A stretch of 64,000 nt of DNA, taken from assembly GCF_036884655.1 (NCBI RefSeq), contig NC_088355.1, positions 41,593,001 to 41,657,000 on the forward strand, in the 5' to 3' direction. The position numbers were made by a program, and so were the translations under genes. Numbering within the stretch: position 1 is the first letter of the stretch; every line of letters starts with the position of its first letter. The notes beneath the pieces are model-generated. The model had not been told where the DNA came from. It saw only the letters and a list, made by a program, of their open reading frames with translations, and searched no databases. The DNA comes from Musa acuminata AAA Group. Lineage: Eukaryota > Streptophyta > Magnoliopsida > Zingiberales > Musaceae. Of the stretch, positions 62,088 to 64,000 are shown piece by piece.

Positions 62088-62516
62088 CTACTCCTCAAGC
62101 TCGAAGGCTGACACCGGGAAGCTGTCGGACAACCCAGTGCCCGTCTTGAAGGTGATCTTCCCCGTCGAGGGATCCTCGACGCGCATCTCAACGACTGAGA
62201 GCCAGAGTAGCAGCTCCTTGGTCTTCACCCCCGTCATCTTGTGCATCTTGCGCTTCTCCACGAAGGCCGTCACCTCAGGGGCGTACGACACCGCCCGCTT
62301 GATCTTCTTGAAGGTGTGGTCATGCTTCTTCTTCTGGATCAGCCATATGAACCCAGCCGCGCGGTTGTACCCGAACTCTTGGATGTCCTCTAGGGGGAAG
62401 AGTCCCCTCGGGAGCTCCAGTTCTTGAAGCAGTTGGATGGATTTCTTGCCGCAGAGGGCGTCACCGGTGAAGACCTCAGCACCGTGGCGATGGCTTTCGA
62501 TCGTGTGGAGAGCCAT
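62088..62516 (-). CDS. DUF538 family protein
   Basis: Plant-specific family of unknown molecular role, often stress-induced. Intronless, 142 residues, the normal size. It begins MALHTIESHRHGAEVFTGD. Family features are the LPRGLFPLEDIQEFGYNR block around residues 35-53, GFIWL directly after, VTAFVEKRKM near the middle, and the end GLSDSFPVSAFELEE. No signal peptide is visible, unlike secreted DUF538 members, so it is probably cytosolic. A promoter TATA lies about 100 bp upstream. A fragment of a second copy lies 1.4 kb beyond (63895-63946), suggesting tandem duplication. Confidence 0.92.
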   Translation of the reverse strand: MALHTIESHRHGAEVFTGDALCGKKSIQLLQELELPRGLFPLEDIQEFGYNRAAGFIWLIQKKKHDHTFKKIKRAVSYAPEVTAFVEKRKMHKMTGVKTKELLLWLSVVEMRVEDPSTGKITFKTGTGLSDSFPVSAFELEE

Positions 62517-62618
62517 GTCGTCGATAACTAAAGTGGTTCGGAAGCTAAAGAGCAGTGCAGAAGAGGATGACGAAAAGAAGGCAAAAGGGCTGATGAAACG
62601 AAGATGGGAGGGAGATGG

Positions 62619-62627
62619 TATTTATAG
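62619..62627 (-). promoter_or_regulatory. TATA box of the DUF538 gene
   Basis: On the minus strand the sequence is CTATAAATA, an almost ideal plant TATA box, 103-111 bp before the start codon. Confidence 0.7.
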
Positions 62628-62904
62628 GTGAGAAGTAGGAGTCTCGTAATGCGAATACGACGCAAACAAGCCATGATACGCGCATGCCATGTAAGACCCA
62701 TAGAGTTGGTCTTCTTTGGAGGGCAGTCAATAATTTCCGGGAGAGGTTGTGTGGTACGCAGATAAGCACTTGGGATGTGTTAGCGGGACGAGCGACTGCA
62801 GCCAAAGTCAGTCAAACGACCAAGTCGTGGTATTGCAACGGGCTCGATCTAGATGGATTTGGTCTCAACGTCTAAACCACGCATGCTTTGAAGTTTCATT
62901 TAGT

Positions 62905-63180
62905 CTCACACTGAATAAAGAGTATATGAATCAAGGGCTCAACTTTCAATGGTGTCTTTTGGAGCTCATATACTTCGAAAGGATAAAACTATGTGGGTAC
63001 GCATATCATCCAAAACGAACAATTCCTCGCGAGCCTACGGGTTGTACAAATGGTCGACTGATCAAATGGTCCATTGTCAGATTGGTGCTAGAAGGAGGGC
63101 CCAAGACCTACACCTCGATCAAGCAAACTCGCTCCTAAATTGCGCACCTTGGCTCCCCTACGGGAGAAAGCACTGATAAG
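62905..63180 (+). repeat. Retroelement-associated repeat, blocks B then A
   Basis: Block B (about 62905-63077: TTTTGGAGCTCATATAC, AATTCCTCGCGAGCC, CAAATGGTCC) is followed by block A (63083-63180: TGGTGCTAGAAGGAGGGCCC to TACGGGAGAAAGCACTGATAAG). This is the same material as 29361-29680 but with the two blocks swapped. Confidence 0.7.
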
Positions 63181-63894
63181 ATAAAGGCTCATAAGTTAAA
63201 TAAATATATAGATAGGATTTAGGTTCTTAGATTGAATTGATATCCGATCTAAGGTATATCTAAAATTTTAATATTTTTTGACTAATCTACGAGCTTGGAA
63301 CCTTTTAGAGTCGCAATGTCAAAAGTAGATCTCCACTTGAAAATTCTACTTATGTTGGAGGTATTTTTGATAAAGTCTAATATTTTCATATTAAAGCGTG
63401 ATCAAGCATTTGATATTTTGAAATGTGGATGATCTGATTTGGATCACATGTGCCCTACTTGGATTGTTGTCATTTCATATAGTTTTTACAAATGCAAGTA
63501 GAAAAACTTGACCGTGCTTTTGTACGATTATCCCACTTAATAATATATTATGAGTGCCAATCAAAATTTTCACAAAAAAAAATTGAAAAAAATTATGTTA
63601 TAATAAATGACATGTAAGACGTTCACAGGTGAGTTTGAATTTGAGATCTATCACCTACGATACTGATCAATTGAATGTCTCAATAGAGATAAGAGCAATG
63701 ATCAATTATAATGTATGTTAGTGTGGGAGTCATGCAACATATGATATTAATGTAAATGACAAAGCTGAGTAGAATCAACACCGGAAATCATGTACTCCAA
63801 ATCACGCCATATTTATTATCCAAATTACACCACACTTATTTGTGACAGCAATACATCAAAATATAATTAAATGCCCGCCCATCTTTTCCCTGCC

Positions 63895-63946
63895 TCACTG
63901 CTCCAGCTCGAAGGCAGCTCTCGGGAAACTGTCCGACAGTCCAGTG
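63895..63946 (-). pseudogene. Truncated DUF538 3' end
   Basis: The minus strand reads TGLSDSFPRAAFELEQ then stop, matching the end of the intact DUF538 gene at 62088. Homology stops abruptly at about 63946 inside the codon run before TGLSD, and the remaining 54 bp to the window edge are unrelated. DUF538 genes are usually intronless and there is no splice acceptor at the break, so truncation by insertion or deletion is more likely than an exon boundary. A gene continuing beyond an insertion cannot be excluded because the window ends. Confidence 0.65.
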
Positions 63947-64000
63947 ATGAGGATATAAACAGGAATAACCTTTGTATAGGAACAAATACTAGAAGACCAA

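Larger units (their letters stand above)
62517..63894. other. Intergenic region between the DUF538 gene and a truncated copy
   Basis: DUF538 promoter (to about 62.65 kb), the B-A retroelement repeat (62.9-63.18 kb) and AT-rich DNA with nothing further recognised. Confidence 0.5.

Overview
The window is nuclear DNA of a flowering plant. GC-rich first exons, short phase-conserved introns, AT-rich intergenic DNA and many CT/GA/AT microsatellites point to a commelinid monocot. Compact spacing and the retroelement fragments would suit a banana-like genome (Musaceae), but that is inference from general appearance and is not proven by the sequence.

Eleven protein-coding genes can be supported, plus a weaker small-peptide candidate and a truncated gene copy at the right edge. 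Left to right: a SOB FIVE-LIKE (SOFL) gene (644-1425, -); a D-type cyclin (6652-8291, +); a 14-exon nucleobase-ascorbate transporter (15319-20016, +); a PADRE/DUF4228 gene (25389-26233, +) and its paralogue (32425-34277, +), with a gypsy-like LTR fragment and a mitochondrial-type bS21 ribosomal protein gene (about 31059-31396, -) between them; a CYSTM/proline-rich membrane microprotein (35730-36634, +); an At3g12350-like F-box gene (37870-39423, +); a nine-exon PPR gene matching DG1/At5g67570 (41466-47456, -); a six-exon mitochondrial VDAC porin (49978-53109, -); a 74-residue unknown plant protein (53736-53960, -); an armadillo-repeat protein (56829-57990, +); and an intronless DUF538 gene (62088-62516, -). 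A 3' fragment of a second DUF538 copy lies at 63895-63946.

Exon structures were built by hand from GT-AG signals, reading-frame phase and family conservation. Two introns (cyclin intron 1 and SOFL intron 1) can only be joined in frame with a GC donor. The genes do not form a pathway; this is an ordinary plant gene neighbourhood, with cell-cycle, hormone-related, stress-related and organelle-targeted functions side by side.

The space between genes carries the unusual structure: a decayed direct satellite of about 76 bp and roughly 13 monomers (60.66-61.66 kb); a 48-bp minisatellite inside a VDAC intron; several two- or three-copy direct repeats of 39 to 107 bp; a row of four primer-binding-site-like motifs (12.74-12.92 kb); and two copies of one retroelement-associated repeat whose two blocks are in opposite order (29.36-29.68 kb and 62.9-63.18 kb). 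No RNA gene, CRISPR array, complete transposable element or clear undescribed multi-gene system was found.
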